Positions 8,253-18,811 of a DNA stretch of 36,190 nucleotides are shown in pieces (position 1 is the first letter of the stretch; every line of letters begins with the position of its first letter). A program made the position numbers and the translations under genes. The stretch is from Deltaproteobacteria bacterium (lineage in GTDB: Bacteria; Desulfobacterota; GWC2-55-46): assembly GCA_016234855.1 (NCBI GenBank), contig JACRNO010000046.1:1-36190 (forward strand). The letters are read 5' to 3'. The notes under the pieces were generated by a model. The model did not search any database and was not told the DNA's origin. It saw nothing but the letters and a program-made list of their open reading frames with translations.

Positions 8253-8560
8253 TTTTTCCTCCTCTTCCATCCAATCCACTTACCAGGCTCCGGCCTGTAA
8301 ACGGTTATCAAGACGCTTGCGCCTGTTTCTTTATTGCAAGCCCATACGCTGTGAATAGGCTCGCTTTTGTAATTTTCCCCGTATATCAAACAACTCGGAT
8401 AGGGGTTGTCATCCGGATAACTTTCAATTACTATTCCGTTTAACACCGACGTGAAGATTTCATCAAACGTCAAGCCGTCATTATGAGCCTCTTCGTCCGC
8501 ATGGTCGGTTATACGAATTTTCCCGTTCCTTATGCTTTCGATTATCTCGTCTATAGTCAT
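8249..8560 (-). CDS. DUF4258 family protein (candidate toxin partner)
   Basis: IRITDHADEEAHNDGLTFDEIFTSVLNGIVIESYPDDNPYPSCLIYGE...HSVWACNKETGASVLITVYRPEPGKW. Confidence 0.78.
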   Translation of the reverse strand: MTIDEIIESIRNGKIRITDHADEEAHNDGLTFDEIFTSVLNGIVIESYPDDNPYPSCLIYGENYKSEPIHSVWACNKETGASVLITVYRPEPGKWIGWKRRKK

Positions 8561-8581
8561 ACGAAAGCCTTAAATCATCCT

Positions 8582-9046
8582 CTACTTCAGCCCCTTATAC
8601 TCCATGAACGGGCCAAGGTTCTTTATCTCGTCGGTGACGTTGTTTATCAGGTCAACCCACTTTATCGCCTCCGACGCTGAGACCCATGAAAAATGGAGCC
8701 TCCGCATGTCGATGCCCGCGAACTCGAGGAGTTTTTTAAAGCCTATCCAACGCCGTCTGGCGTGATAGTTGCCTGTAGTATAATGACAATCGCCCGGATG
8801 GCAGCCTGAAACCAAAACGCCGTCGGCCCCGTTCTCGAACGCCTTAATGATGAAGAGCGGGTCTATCCTGCCCGTGCACGGCAGTTTTATTATGCGCACG
8901 TTCGGCCTGTACTCCATGCGCGAGGTTCCGGCAAGGTCCGCGCCCGCGTACGTGCACCAGTTGCAGACGAAGGCCATGATTTTCGGCTCGAATGCGCCAG
9001 ACTGCGTAGTCCCGGAATGGCCTGTCGTATCGGTATGTCCGCTCAT
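8582..9046 (-). CDS. flxD: MvhD-like hydrogenase/heterodisulfide reductase iron-sulfur subunit (FlxD)
   Basis: IMAFVCNWCTYAGADLAGTSRMEYRPNVRIIKLPCTGRIDPLFIIKAFENGADGVLVSGCHPGDCHYTTGNYHARRR. Confidence 0.9.
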   Translation of the reverse strand: MSGHTDTTGHSGTTQSGAFEPKIMAFVCNWCTYAGADLAGTSRMEYRPNVRIIKLPCTGRIDPLFIIKAFENGADGVLVSGCHPGDCHYTTGNYHARRRWIGFKKLLEFAGIDMRRLHFSWVSASEAIKWVDLINNVTDEIKNLGPFMEYKGLK

Positions 9047-9111
9047 GACTAATAATCCCTTATAAGATTATACATCTGCCAGCAACAACATATTATAAAC
9101 GCCCAGCCTCA

Positions 9112-9230
9112 CAAGCGCGAGAAATGGCTTTAGACAAGGCGGACGACGAGTAAAACCGCAGGCGTACTCTTTTGTACGTCGAGGATTTTACGAGGAGTCC
9201 AACGCGGTATAAAGGCATTTATCGCGCTTG
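9112..9230. repeat. MITE-like inverted repeat between flxD and hdrA
   Basis: caagcgcgagaaatggcttta (left) versus tataaaggcatttatcgcgcttg (right) are imperfect inverted copies; related sequence at 17958-18056. Confidence 0.75.
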
Positions 9231-9231
9231 G

Positions 9232-11205
9232 TTAGAATGCGGCCAACGCCGCAAACACCTGCTCGTCCGTATACCCCTTGAGATCAATCGACTTGCTCCT
9301 GCACGCGGCCACGCAGACCCCGCATCCCTGACAGACGCCCTCGTTCACCTTTGCAAGAAGCCTTACGACCTCGCCCTGCCTGTTCTTTACCGCGTCTCTT
9401 TCTATCGCGGAGTATGGACACGCGGTCACACAATCCCAGCATGCGTTGCAAGTGACCTTGTTCACAAGCGCGGTTATCGGCTCGCGGGTCATCTCGTTTG
9501 CGGAAAAGAGCGCCAAGACCTTTGACGCGGTGGCAGAGCCCTGCGCAACCGAATCCGGTATGTCCATCGGCCCCATGCATGTTCCGGCAAGGAATATACC
9601 GGCGGTTACCGTCTCAACCGGACGGAGCTTCGGGTGGTACTCGTTATAGAATTTATACTTGTCATAGCCGATGCCGAGCTTCTGCGCAAGGCTGTCCGCG
9701 CCCGGGCGCGATACCAGGGCCGTGGCCATGACAACCATGTCCGCCTCTATCTCGACCTGCGAGTTACTGAGGGTATCCGCGCCCTGGACGATAATCCTGC
9801 CATCCTTCTCATATACACGCGAGACGCGGCCGCGCAGATACATTGCGCCGTCGTGCTCTATCGCGCGCCTTACGAACTCTTCATAGCGCTTGCCCGCGCA
9901 GCGTATGTCCATGTAGAAGACATACGACTTACCGCCGTGCACCTTGTGGTTGTAGAGCATCGTATGCTTGGCCGTATACATGCAGCATACCTTCGAGCAG
10001 TAGGAAACGCCCTTCTGCTCGTCCCTTGAGCCGACGCACTGGATGAATACGATGCTCTGCGGGACCTTGCCGTCCGACGGCCTCCTTATCTCTCCGCCGG
10101 TCGGGCCGGACGAGGAGGCAAGCCTCTCAAACTGCATCCCGTTTATAACGTCCTTTATCCTGCCGTAACCGTACTCGCCGAAGCGCTCGTTGGGCATCAG
10201 GTCGTAGCCGGTCGCGACGATTATCGCGCCAAACTCCTCGGTGACAATCTTGTCTTCCTGCTTGAAGTCTATGCACTTGGGGCCGCATACAACGGCGCAC
10301 GCCCCGCACTTGTCCTTCTGAATCTTGGGACAATTGGGCGCGTCGATTACCGGTATGTTCGGCACGGACTGCGGAAACGGCGTGTAGATAATCTTGCGCT
10401 TTGCAAGCCCGAGCTCGAACTTGCTCTCGGCATTGAACGGGCATTTTTCGATGCACTCGCCGCAGCCGGTGCAGCGGTCTTCATCCACGTAACGCGCCTT
10501 CTTGCGTATCTGCACGGTAAAATTGCCGATGTATCCGTCTACCTTCTCGACCTCTGAATAGGTATAGAGCTTGATATTCTCGTTCAGCTCTGCCTCGACC
10601 ATCTTCGGCGTAAGTATGCACTGCGAGCAGTCCATCGTGGGGAAGGTCTCGGAAAGACGCGCCATGTTGCCGCCTATGGAAGGCTCGCGCTCCACGAGCA
10701 CGACCTCGATGCCGCCCTCGGCAATATCAAGCGCGGCCTGTATGCCTGCTATGCCGCCGCCGATGACCAAGGCGCGCTTCTTTATCGGTATCTTGATCTT
10801 ATTGAGCGGCTGGTTGCGCTTGAGCCTCTCGAGCGTCATGCGGGTAAGGTCGGTTGACTTTACCGTGCCCACGGCCCTGGTCTTGTCGTGATGCACCCAC
10901 GAGCACTGCTCGCGTATATTCGTTATCTCGACCCTGTAAGGGTTCAACCCGGCGGCCTCGCCCGCCTTTCTGAAGGTCTTCTCGTGCATGTGCGGGGAGC
11001 AGGCCGCTACTATGATGCTGTCGAGCTTGTTATCCTTGATCGTCTGCTTGAGCATCTCCTGGCCCGGAGACGAGCACATGAACTTGTAGTCGCACGTGTA
11101 TACGACGCCGGGGAGTTTTAACATTTCCTCGGCGACCTTTTTTGTATCGACCGTCGCGGCGATGTTATTGCCGCACTGACATACGAAGACACCTATGCGT
11201 GGCAT
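9232..11205 (-). CDS. hdrA: heterodisulfide reductase subunit A-like flavoprotein
   Basis: 657 aa; MPRIGVFVCQCGNNI, VIGGGIAGIQAALDIAEGG, multiple 4Fe-4S motifs, C-terminal diferredoxin. Confidence 0.95.
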   Translation of the reverse strand: MPRIGVFVCQCGNNIAATVDTKKVAEEMLKLPGVVYTCDYKFMCSSPGQEMLKQTIKDNKLDSIIVAACSPHMHEKTFRKAGEAAGLNPYRVEITNIREQCSWVHHDKTRAVGTVKSTDLTRMTLERLKRNQPLNKIKIPIKKRALVIGGGIAGIQAALDIAEGGIEVVLVEREPSIGGNMARLSETFPTMDCSQCILTPKMVEAELNENIKLYTYSEVEKVDGYIGNFTVQIRKKARYVDEDRCTGCGECIEKCPFNAESKFELGLAKRKIIYTPFPQSVPNIPVIDAPNCPKIQKDKCGACAVVCGPKCIDFKQEDKIVTEEFGAIIVATGYDLMPNERFGEYGYGRIKDVINGMQFERLASSSGPTGGEIRRPSDGKVPQSIVFIQCVGSRDEQKGVSYCSKVCCMYTAKHTMLYNHKVHGGKSYVFYMDIRCAGKRYEEFVRRAIEHDGAMYLRGRVSRVYEKDGRIIVQGADTLSNSQVEIEADMVVMATALVSRPGADSLAQKLGIGYDKYKFYNEYHPKLRPVETVTAGIFLAGTCMGPMDIPDSVAQGSATASKVLALFSANEMTREPITALVNKVTCNACWDCVTACPYSAIERDAVKNRQGEVVRLLAKVNEGVCQGCGVCVAACRSKSIDLKGYTDEQVFAALAAF

Positions 11206-11226
11206 AGCAAACCTCTATCTTTCCTT

Positions 11227-12096
11227 TCAGGCCAAACCCTTCTTCTTCAAAAGCGGCATAGCGTCCCAGACGTTCTTTTCAAAACCGAGCGTCTCAACCG
11301 GCTGGCCAAGGGCCAGGCCGAGGAGCTGCGTGAAATAGATTATCGGCATTGGCTTGTAATCGCCTGTGGCCGAGGCGAGCGCGGTCTGACTCTGCTCAAG
11401 GTTATACTGACAGAGCGGACAGGACGTGACGATTATCTCGGCCCCGTTGTCCGCCGCGGACGTCATTACGTTACCCGAAAGTTTCGTTACAAGCCCGGTG
11501 TTGCTCATGGCAAGGTGCGCGCCGCAGCACTCGATCTTATTTGGAAACTCCACAGGTTCCGCGCCCACGGCCTTGAGCATATCCTCGAATATGACAGGCC
11601 TTTCCGAATCGTCGATGCCCCTGTCCTCGAACGGCCTCAGGAGCATGCAACCGTAATACGCCCCCGTCTTCAAACCCGTAAGCGGTTTCTTTACAGCGGC
11701 CTTTACCTTGTCAAAGCCGACCTTGTCGCGCAGTATCTCCAGATAATGGATGATGCTGAGGCTGCCGTCATACTCTTCGTTTATAAAACCGTTTATGACG
11801 CTGCGCTTTTCCTTGTCGCCCTTCATCACGGCGTTGGTGCGCTTGAGGACGTTGTAGCAGACCGAACAGAGCGTCGTCAGCTCTTCGCCGCCCTTGCGCG
11901 CGTTGGCCAATACCTTGGCAGGCGCGCTCAAGGCGATAAGGTTATCCGGCGAGAGCGGAAAGGTCGCGCCGCAGCAGTTCCACTGCGCCAACTCCTCCAT
12001 CTCAAAGCCGACGGAGCGTGCGGACGCCCTTGCCGAAAGGTCGAAGCCTTTGGATACGGTATTTAAAGTACAGCCTGGATAATAGGGTATCTTCAT
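11227..12096 (-). CDS. hdrB: heterodisulfide reductase subunit B-like (two CCG domains)
   Basis: KIPYYPGCTLNT...WNCCGAT...CSVCYN and YYGCMLLRP...ECCGAHLAM...CPLCQYNL. Start refined to MKIPYYPGC. Confidence 0.93.
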   Translation of the reverse strand: MKIPYYPGCTLNTVSKGFDLSARASARSVGFEMEELAQWNCCGATFPLSPDNLIALSAPAKVLANARKGGEELTTLCSVCYNVLKRTNAVMKGDKEKRSVINGFINEEYDGSLSIIHYLEILRDKVGFDKVKAAVKKPLTGLKTGAYYGCMLLRPFEDRGIDDSERPVIFEDMLKAVGAEPVEFPNKIECCGAHLAMSNTGLVTKLSGNVMTSAADNGAEIIVTSCPLCQYNLEQSQTALASATGDYKPMPIIYFTQLLGLALGQPVETLGFEKNVWDAMPLLKKKGLA

Positions 12097-12131
12097 AGAT
12101 TCCGTGAACCGTGACTGTGTAAAAGAACCAA

Positions 12132-12345
12132 GCAAGCTCTGATCAAGGAAACCCTGATTTATTAAACTGAATTGTCATTTCGAGCGAAGCGAGAAATCTT
12201 GTTTTTAAATAATTCAGTAAGTTACAAGATTTCTCGTCGCTTGTGCGCTCGTGTGCGCTAACGTTATGTCTTCGGCGCAACGTTGTGCTTTGGCGCCAAA
12301 AGCGCTCCTCGGAAATGACAGACATAGGAATTAATCATAGTTTCC
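12132..12345. repeat. degenerate copy of the 4794-4930 element, carrying an internal insertion
   Basis: Shares gcaagctctgat, gtcatttcgagcgaagcgagaaatcttg, gttacaagatttctcgtcgc...aaaagcgctcctcg-gaaatgac and ttaatca(t)ag with 4794-4930. Confidence 0.7.
12241..12297 (+). repeat. 10-mer/19-mer modular cassette, copy A
   Basis: ttgtgcgct-cgtgtgcgct-aacgttatgtcttcggcgc-aacgttgtgctttggcgc-c; splits the flanking repeat at cgtcgc^aaaagcgc. Confidence 0.8.
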
Positions 12346-12373
12346 ATAACGTTAACGGTCTGCGAACGCAGCC

Positions 12374-12781
12374 TCACCCGACGAACTTCCGAAACCCGCA
12401 GACAAGCGCCTGTTGCGGCGCCTTGCGGAGGAACGGGATTGGGATATCCTTTATCAGCGTGGGGCCAGTGCCCTTGCGGAGTTGAATCTGCCTCATGCCT
12501 TCAAGCACCGAGGCCACGCTGCAACCCTTGGGACAGCGCGCATAACACTGCACGCATCCCACACAGACCCACATGGTGTTGGCGGCCTCGACGTCGTCCA
12601 CCCTGCCAAGCTGCAACAAGCGCATGACCCGGGACGGCGGCACTTCCATAAGGTACGAGACCGGGCACCCTGCGGAACATTTGCCGCACTGGTAACAGTG
12701 TTTGAGGTCTTCGCCGGTTACGCGCTCTATATGTTTTACACGAGGGCCGTCTATGTCAGCCCCTGAAAGCCTTATCTTCAT
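12374..12781 (-). CDS. hdrC: heterodisulfide reductase subunit C-like 4Fe-4S protein
   Basis: HCYQCGKCSAGCPVSYLM and CVGCVQCYARCPKGC. Confidence 0.92.
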   Translation of the reverse strand: MKIRLSGADIDGPRVKHIERVTGEDLKHCYQCGKCSAGCPVSYLMEVPPSRVMRLLQLGRVDDVEAANTMWVCVGCVQCYARCPKGCSVASVLEGMRQIQLRKGTGPTLIKDIPIPFLRKAPQQALVCGFRKFVG

Positions 12782-12802
12782 CTTAATACCCCGTTTTGCG
12801 CC

Positions 12803-13369
12803 TCAGTCTCGCGGCGCCCTTCTGTACTTTTCAACGCCCTGCTGGAAGAGGTCGGCGCCGTAAGCGTCGTTGACCACAATTGCGGGAAAGTCCACAACCT
12901 CAAGCCTTCTGATGGCCTCGGCCCCAAGGTCTTCGTATGCAACGATCTCGGCCTTCTTTATCGAACGCGCGATGAGCGCGGCCGCGCCTCCGACCGCCGC
13001 GAAGTAGACGGCCTTGTACTTCTTCATGGCCTCGATAACCTCTCTGTTGCGTGCTCCCTTGCCTATCATCCCGCGTAGCCCCAGCGAAAGGAGCTTCGGC
13101 GTGTAGGCGTCCATCCTGCCGGAGGTCGTCGGCCCGGCAGAGCCTATCACCTGACCGGGCTTGGCAGGCGTGGGGCCGACGTAGTAGATGACCTGGCCGT
13201 TAAGCTCAAGAGGCAGTTCCTTCTCCCTGTATATCAGCTCGATGAGCCTCTTGTGGGCCGCGTCCCTTGCCGTGTATATGACGCCGGAGATCAGCACCTT
13301 GTTCCCTGCGTGCAACTTCATCACGTCTTCTTCGGACAGGGGCGTGGTTATCTTGATAGGTTCCGTCAT
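12803..13369 (-). CDS. fumB: class I fumarate hydratase, beta (C-terminal) subunit
   Basis: Fe-S hydro-lyase beta family: KVLISGVIYTARDAAHKRL...YYVGPTPAKPGQVIGSAGPTTSGRMDAYTP. Confidence 0.92.
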   Translation of the reverse strand: MTEPIKITTPLSEEDVMKLHAGNKVLISGVIYTARDAAHKRLIELIYREKELPLELNGQVIYYVGPTPAKPGQVIGSAGPTTSGRMDAYTPKLLSLGLRGMIGKGARNREVIEAMKKYKAVYFAAVGGAAALIARSIKKAEIVAYEDLGAEAIRRLEVVDFPAIVVNDAYGADLFQQGVEKYRRAPRD

Positions 13370-13373
13370 AAAA

Positions 13374-13403
13374 GGTTACCGGTTGTCAGTTATCGGTTAT
13401 CGG
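13374..13403 (-). repeat. 30-nt GGTTATC-type repeat, 4 nt upstream of fumB ATG
   Basis: ggttaccggttgtcagttatcggttatcgg. Confidence 0.8.
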
Positions 13404-13469
13404 CAAAGGGAATATTCCGCTGCAATGGTGTTGCGCCACTAACAGTTTGTTGAAAAACACTCATCCGTT

Positions 13470-13592
13470 CAGGCTGTTCAAAAAGCTCCAGCTACAAGGC
13501 ATCGAGGAGCGAGGAATGAGGCGTATTTTGTCCATACGCCGCAGTGACGAACGACGAAGATAACGCAGTAGATGGACTTTTTCAGCAGCCTG
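13470..13592. repeat. MITE-like element between fumarase alpha and beta genes
   Basis: caggctgttcaaaaagctcc (left) versus ggactttttcagcagcctg (right) terminal inverted repeats; internal hairpin gaggcgtattttgtccatacgccgc. Confidence 0.75.
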
Positions 13593-13597
13593 ATATT

Positions 13598-14434
13598 TCA
13601 GATTACCACTTCCTTATGCCTTCCCGCATGACACTGTATGTTGATGGCAACAGGCAAAGACGCGATATGGCACGGATGGGTCTCTATATGCACGCCAAGC
13701 GCGGTTACCGTGCCGCCGAAGCCCATCGGCCCTATGCCGAGTTCGTTTATCAGACCGAGTAATTCGACCTCCATGGCGTTGACCTCCGGGTCTGGGTTCG
13801 GCGCCCCGACCTTGCGCAGGAGCGCCTTTTTGGAGAGTATGGCCGAGACCTCGAAACTGCCGCCTATGCCAACGCCGACTACTATGGGCGGGCACGGGTT
13901 GCCGCCGGCCTCCCTTATCGTCTCAAGCACAAACGTCTTGATGCCGATGGGGCCTTCGGAAGGCTTTAACATCTTAAGGCGGCTCATGTTCTCGCTGCCC
14001 GCGCCCTTGGGAGCGAACTTTATCGTGAGCCTGTCCCCGTCGACAATGGATGTATGGATGATGGCCGGGGTGTTGTCGCCGGTATTCACCCTGGTGAGAG
14101 GATGGCAGACGGATTTACGAAGGTAGCCGTCCTTATAGCCCTGGCGCACGCCCTCGTTTACCGCGTCCGCGAGCGAACCGTCGATGACGGCCTCGCGTCC
14201 GATATCGATGAAGAATACAGAGATGCCGGTATCCTGGCACATGGGCACGCCCTCTTTCCCGGCTATCTCGAAGTTGTCGATAATCTGGCCGAGGACCTCT
14301 TTGCCGAGCGGGGATTGCTCGGTATCGCGCGCAGTGCGCAGCGCAGCTGCAACGTCAGGCTCAAGGATGCAGGCCGCGCTGATGCAGAGTTCCCTGACCT
14401 TCTTCGTTATCTCTATGGCTGAGATTGTCCGCAA
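13598..14434 (-). CDS. fumA: class I fumarate hydratase, alpha (N-terminal) subunit
   Basis: Fe-S hydro-lyase alpha family: MCQDTGISVFFIDIG...GVGIGGSFEVSAILSKKALLR; start TTG. Confidence 0.92.
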   Translation of the reverse strand: MRTISAIEITKKVRELCISAACILEPDVAAALRTARDTEQSPLGKEVLGQIIDNFEIAGKEGVPMCQDTGISVFFIDIGREAVIDGSLADAVNEGVRQGYKDGYLRKSVCHPLTRVNTGDNTPAIIHTSIVDGDRLTIKFAPKGAGSENMSRLKMLKPSEGPIGIKTFVLETIREAGGNPCPPIVVGVGIGGSFEVSAILSKKALLRKVGAPNPDPEVNAMEVELLGLINELGIGPMGFGGTVTALGVHIETHPCHIASLPVAINIQCHAGRHKEVVI

Positions 14435-14508
14435 TGCAGTATCCTTTGTTTGAGCTTTACTGAAAATATATCCGTTTAATGCGTCGTCATCAACAGACTT
14501 CAGGCGAT

Positions 14509-15447
<939 letters not shown>

Positions 15448-15711
15448 TTATACTGCGCTGAATTGTTCAATGACCACGCATGACTGCCCGCATTCAATCA
15501 AAAAAAGGTCTGCATAGAGGCACATGGAACGGCGCAAGACTTACCGCCGATTCTTCCGACCCTGTAAAATCAGCCCTGAGGGTCTGATTACGGGAGCTTA
15601 AAAGTTCTTTAAAAGACGCCGAGACAGATATGGTTCGAGAGTACTTGGCGCATCTTCAAAAATCGCATTTGAGCATACAATACATACGGCAATACGTAAC
15701 ACACTCCCCTC

Positions 15712-15745
15712 TGTATACAGTATACAAAATACCTGAAACTGTCAA
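15712..15745 (-). promoter_or_regulatory. candidate promoter with overlapping palindromic operator upstream of mdh
   Basis: Minus strand: TTGACA (15745-15740), then TACTGT at 17-bp or TATACT at 15-bp spacing, overlapping the palindrome TGTATAC-N-GTATACA (15712-15726). Confidence 0.55.
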
Positions 15746-15922
15746 GAAAAATACATCGTACACGACCGCGATGCGAGAGAGGGCATTTTATACATAAAAT
15801 CCGCCATCCGCCCCCTCGTGTGCCGGGTTATGGTCGATTCTTGACCATAATCCGACATCTGCCAATCCAAGAAAAGACTTGCAAACCGAGAAAAATATGT
15901 GGTAATTTATATGACTATTCTA

Positions 15923-15999
15923 CGGGGCGTAGCGCAGTCTGGTAGCGCGCCTGCTTTGGGAGCAGGATGCCGGAGGTTCGAATCCTCTCGCCCCGACCA
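15923..15999 (+). tRNA. tRNA-Pro (TGG), CCA encoded
   Basis: cggggcg...cttTGGgag...ggttcgaatcc...cgccccgacca; full cloverleaf. Confidence 0.96.
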
Positions 16000-16140
16000 T
16001 TTTTATAATACATCAGCAGCGGCCCTGACCTCTTCCGTCTTCACTTGACCTGTCAAGGCCGGTCTTGATTCGGCCCTGCGATACACGGGTGAGCGCATCT
16101 TACATCAACCGCCTTCACCCTGCCAAGATATCAATCCCAT

Positions 16141-16217
16141 GCGCCTGTAGCTCAGTCGGATAGAGCAACTGCCTTCTAAGCAGTAGGCCACTGGTTCGAA
16201 TCCAGTCAGGCGCACCA
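16141..16217 (+). tRNA. tRNA-Arg (TCT), CCA encoded
   Basis: gcgcctgtagctcagtcggatagagc...ctTCTaag...ggttcgaatccagtcaggcgcacca. Confidence 0.96.
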
Positions 16218-16296
16218 ATAATAGTAAGGGGTTGCGGCTTTTGCCGCACCATCTTTCTCACAAAAAAGACCAACCGGCTCTCAGCTCAAACACAAA

Positions 16297-16331
16297 AAAA
16301 GGCCGCCTCCGTTTTACGGAGGCGGCCTTTT
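16297..16331. terminator. bidirectional intrinsic terminator between tRNA-Arg and glnA
   Basis: aaaaggccgcctccgttttacggaggcggcctttt; stronger T tract on the minus strand. Confidence 0.88.
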
Positions 16332-16439
16332 AACTCCACTTTTGATATGACCTGCCGCTTGTCAACAGGTCGAAGGGGGACTTGAGAACGGCGCGGGGTT
16401 ACGAGAGGATGAGGGACGGTCGTGAAAGACCCATTTGAA

Positions 16440-16490
16440 GAATCCCCCTCAGTCCCCCTTTGAAAAAGGGGGGTTGTGGGGGGGGGGATT
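16440..16490. repeat. CCCCC/GGGGG hairpin repeat downstream of glnA
   Basis: gaatccccctcagtccccctttgaaaaaggggggttgtggggggggggattc; six-G and ten-G runs. Confidence 0.7.
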
Positions 16491-16496
16491 CTTCCC

Positions 16497-17909
16497 TTAG
16501 CAGTCGTAGTAGAGGTAGAACTCGTGCGGCACCGGACGAAGCCTTACCGGGTCGAGTTCCTTCTCCTTCTTGTACTCTATCCAGGTCTCGATGACGTCTT
16601 TGGTGAAGACGTCGCCCTTCAAGAGGAACTCGTGGTCGGCCCTGAGCGCGGCAAGCGCCTCTTCAAGCGAGCCGCAGGCAGACGGCACCTTGGAGAGCTC
16701 TTCCGGCGACAGACCGTATATGTCCTTGTCGAGCGGCGCGCCCGGATTGATCTTGTTCTGTATGCCGTCGAGCCCGGCCATGAGCATGGCCGCGAATGCG
16801 AGATAGCCGTTGCAGGACGGGTCCGGGAACCTGACCTCTATCCTCTTGGACTTCGGCGAGGGCGAGTACATCGGTATCCTTATGGACGCGGAGCGGTTCC
16901 TGCTGGAATACGCGAGGTTGATCGGCGCCTCGAAGCCCGGCACGAGCCTCCTGTACGAGTTTGTGCCTGGGTTGCAGAACGCGTTCAACGCGCGGGCGTG
17001 TTTTAGAATTCCGCCTATATAGTACATGGCCATCTGGGACATGCCGCCGTATTCGCTGCCCGCGAATAGCGGCTTGCCGCCCTTCCATATCGACTGATGG
17101 ACGTGCATGCCGCTGCCGTTGTCGCCGAATATCGGCTTGGGCATGAAGGTCACGGTCTTCTTCCATCTCTTTGCCACGTTCTTTACTATATACTTGAACC
17201 ACATGAGCTTGTCGCCCATCTTGACGAGGCTGTCGAAGCGCATGTCTATCTCGGCCTGGCCCGCGGTCGCAACCTCGTGGTGCTGGCGCTCAATCTGTAT
17301 GCCTATCTGCTCCATGATGAGACACATCTCGGTGCGGATGTCCTCCTGACTGTCGGTCGGCGGCACGGGGAAGTACCCTTCCTTGTGCTTGGGCTTGTAC
17401 CCGAGGTTCGGCATCTCCTCGCGGCCGGTGTTCCAGGTGCCCTCTTCCGAGTCGATATAATAAAAGCCGTGATTGGCCCCCTGGCTGTAACGGATATCGT
17501 CGAATATGAAGAACTCCGGCTCCGGGCCGAAGTACGCGACGTCGCCGATGCCCGTGGACTTGAGATACGCCTCGGCCTTGATGGCGATATTGCGCGGGTC
17601 TCTCGTATACGACTCCTTTGTGATGGGGTCGACTATATTGCAGATGAGGCTCATCGTCGTCGTCTCGCTGAACGGGTCGATGACGGCGGTGGCCGGGTCA
17701 GGGATAACGAGCATGTCGCTGGCGTGTATCGGCTGCCAGCCGCGAATGGAGGAGCCGTCGAAACCAAGCCCCTCCTCGAAGATATCCGCACTCAATTCGG
17801 AAACCGGTATGGAGAAGTGCTGCCAGATGCCTACGAAGTCGAGAAACTTCATATCCACCATCCTGGCGTTCTTCTCCTTTGCAAATTGCAAGACTTCCTT
17901 CGGTGTCAT
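16497..17909 (-). CDS. glnA: glutamine synthetase type I
   Basis: 470 aa; [19 protein letters not shown]-like [25 protein letters not shown]. Confidence 0.97.
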   Translation of the reverse strand: MTPKEVLQFAKEKNARMVDMKFLDFVGIWQHFSIPVSELSADIFEEGLGFDGSSIRGWQPIHASDMLVIPDPATAVIDPFSETTTMSLICNIVDPITKESYTRDPRNIAIKAEAYLKSTGIGDVAYFGPEPEFFIFDDIRYSQGANHGFYYIDSEEGTWNTGREEMPNLGYKPKHKEGYFPVPPTDSQEDIRTEMCLIMEQIGIQIERQHHEVATAGQAEIDMRFDSLVKMGDKLMWFKYIVKNVAKRWKKTVTFMPKPIFGDNGSGMHVHQSIWKGGKPLFAGSEYGGMSQMAMYYIGGILKHARALNAFCNPGTNSYRRLVPGFEAPINLAYSSRNRSASIRIPMYSPSPKSKRIEVRFPDPSCNGYLAFAAMLMAGLDGIQNKINPGAPLDKDIYGLSPEELSKVPSACGSLEEALAALRADHEFLLKGDVFTKDVIETWIEYKKEKELDPVRLRPVPHEFYLYYDC

Positions 17910-17957
17910 ATTATGCTCTCCTCCTTCATTTAGATGTTTTCATCCTGTTTTTTTACA

Positions 17958-18056
17958 ATATGAAGACATTTATCGCGTTCGTTACCACCTCGCACGAACG
18001 TGAGAAATGGCTTTAGACGAGTTCAACGCGGTATAAAGACATTTATCGCGTTCGTC
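17958..18056. repeat. repeat related to 9112-9230, between glnA and glnB
   Basis: gaagacatttatcgcgttcgt ... acgaacgtgagaaatggctttaga ... ataaagacatttatcgcgttcgt. Confidence 0.7.
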
Positions 18057-18461
<405 letters not shown>

Positions 18462-18811
18462 TCATTGCCTTCGCGGGATTTGACTGAAAAACTAACACAC
18501 CGGCGGCCCGATGTAAATCTCTTTTACGCACAACCAGTTCAATCCGCGCCTGACTATTGATATAAGCAATTTTCATGCCGCGCCAAAACCGCTAAAACCC
18601 GGGTAAAGCTTCAAGAATAACCGCGGCGCAGGTCACCGAAGGCTATTTTTTATGCACGCCGTCTCTTGACTGCCTATTATTTGAACAACCAGGCGCGCGA
18701 AAGGTTTTGACACGGCCAGGGTCGTGGAGTAAGATTTCAACAGACCGTGCCATCGACCAAACAGAGCAACGGGTTCATTGACTCGACAGGAGAAAAAAAG
18801 ACCCTCCTTGT

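Noticed and set aside
16440-16490. G-quadruplex claim for the poly-G run next to glnA
   Set aside because: Long homopolymer runs (6 and 10 G) are error-prone in assembly and the sequence fits a known style of CCCCC/GGGGG hairpin repeat; kept as a repeat only.
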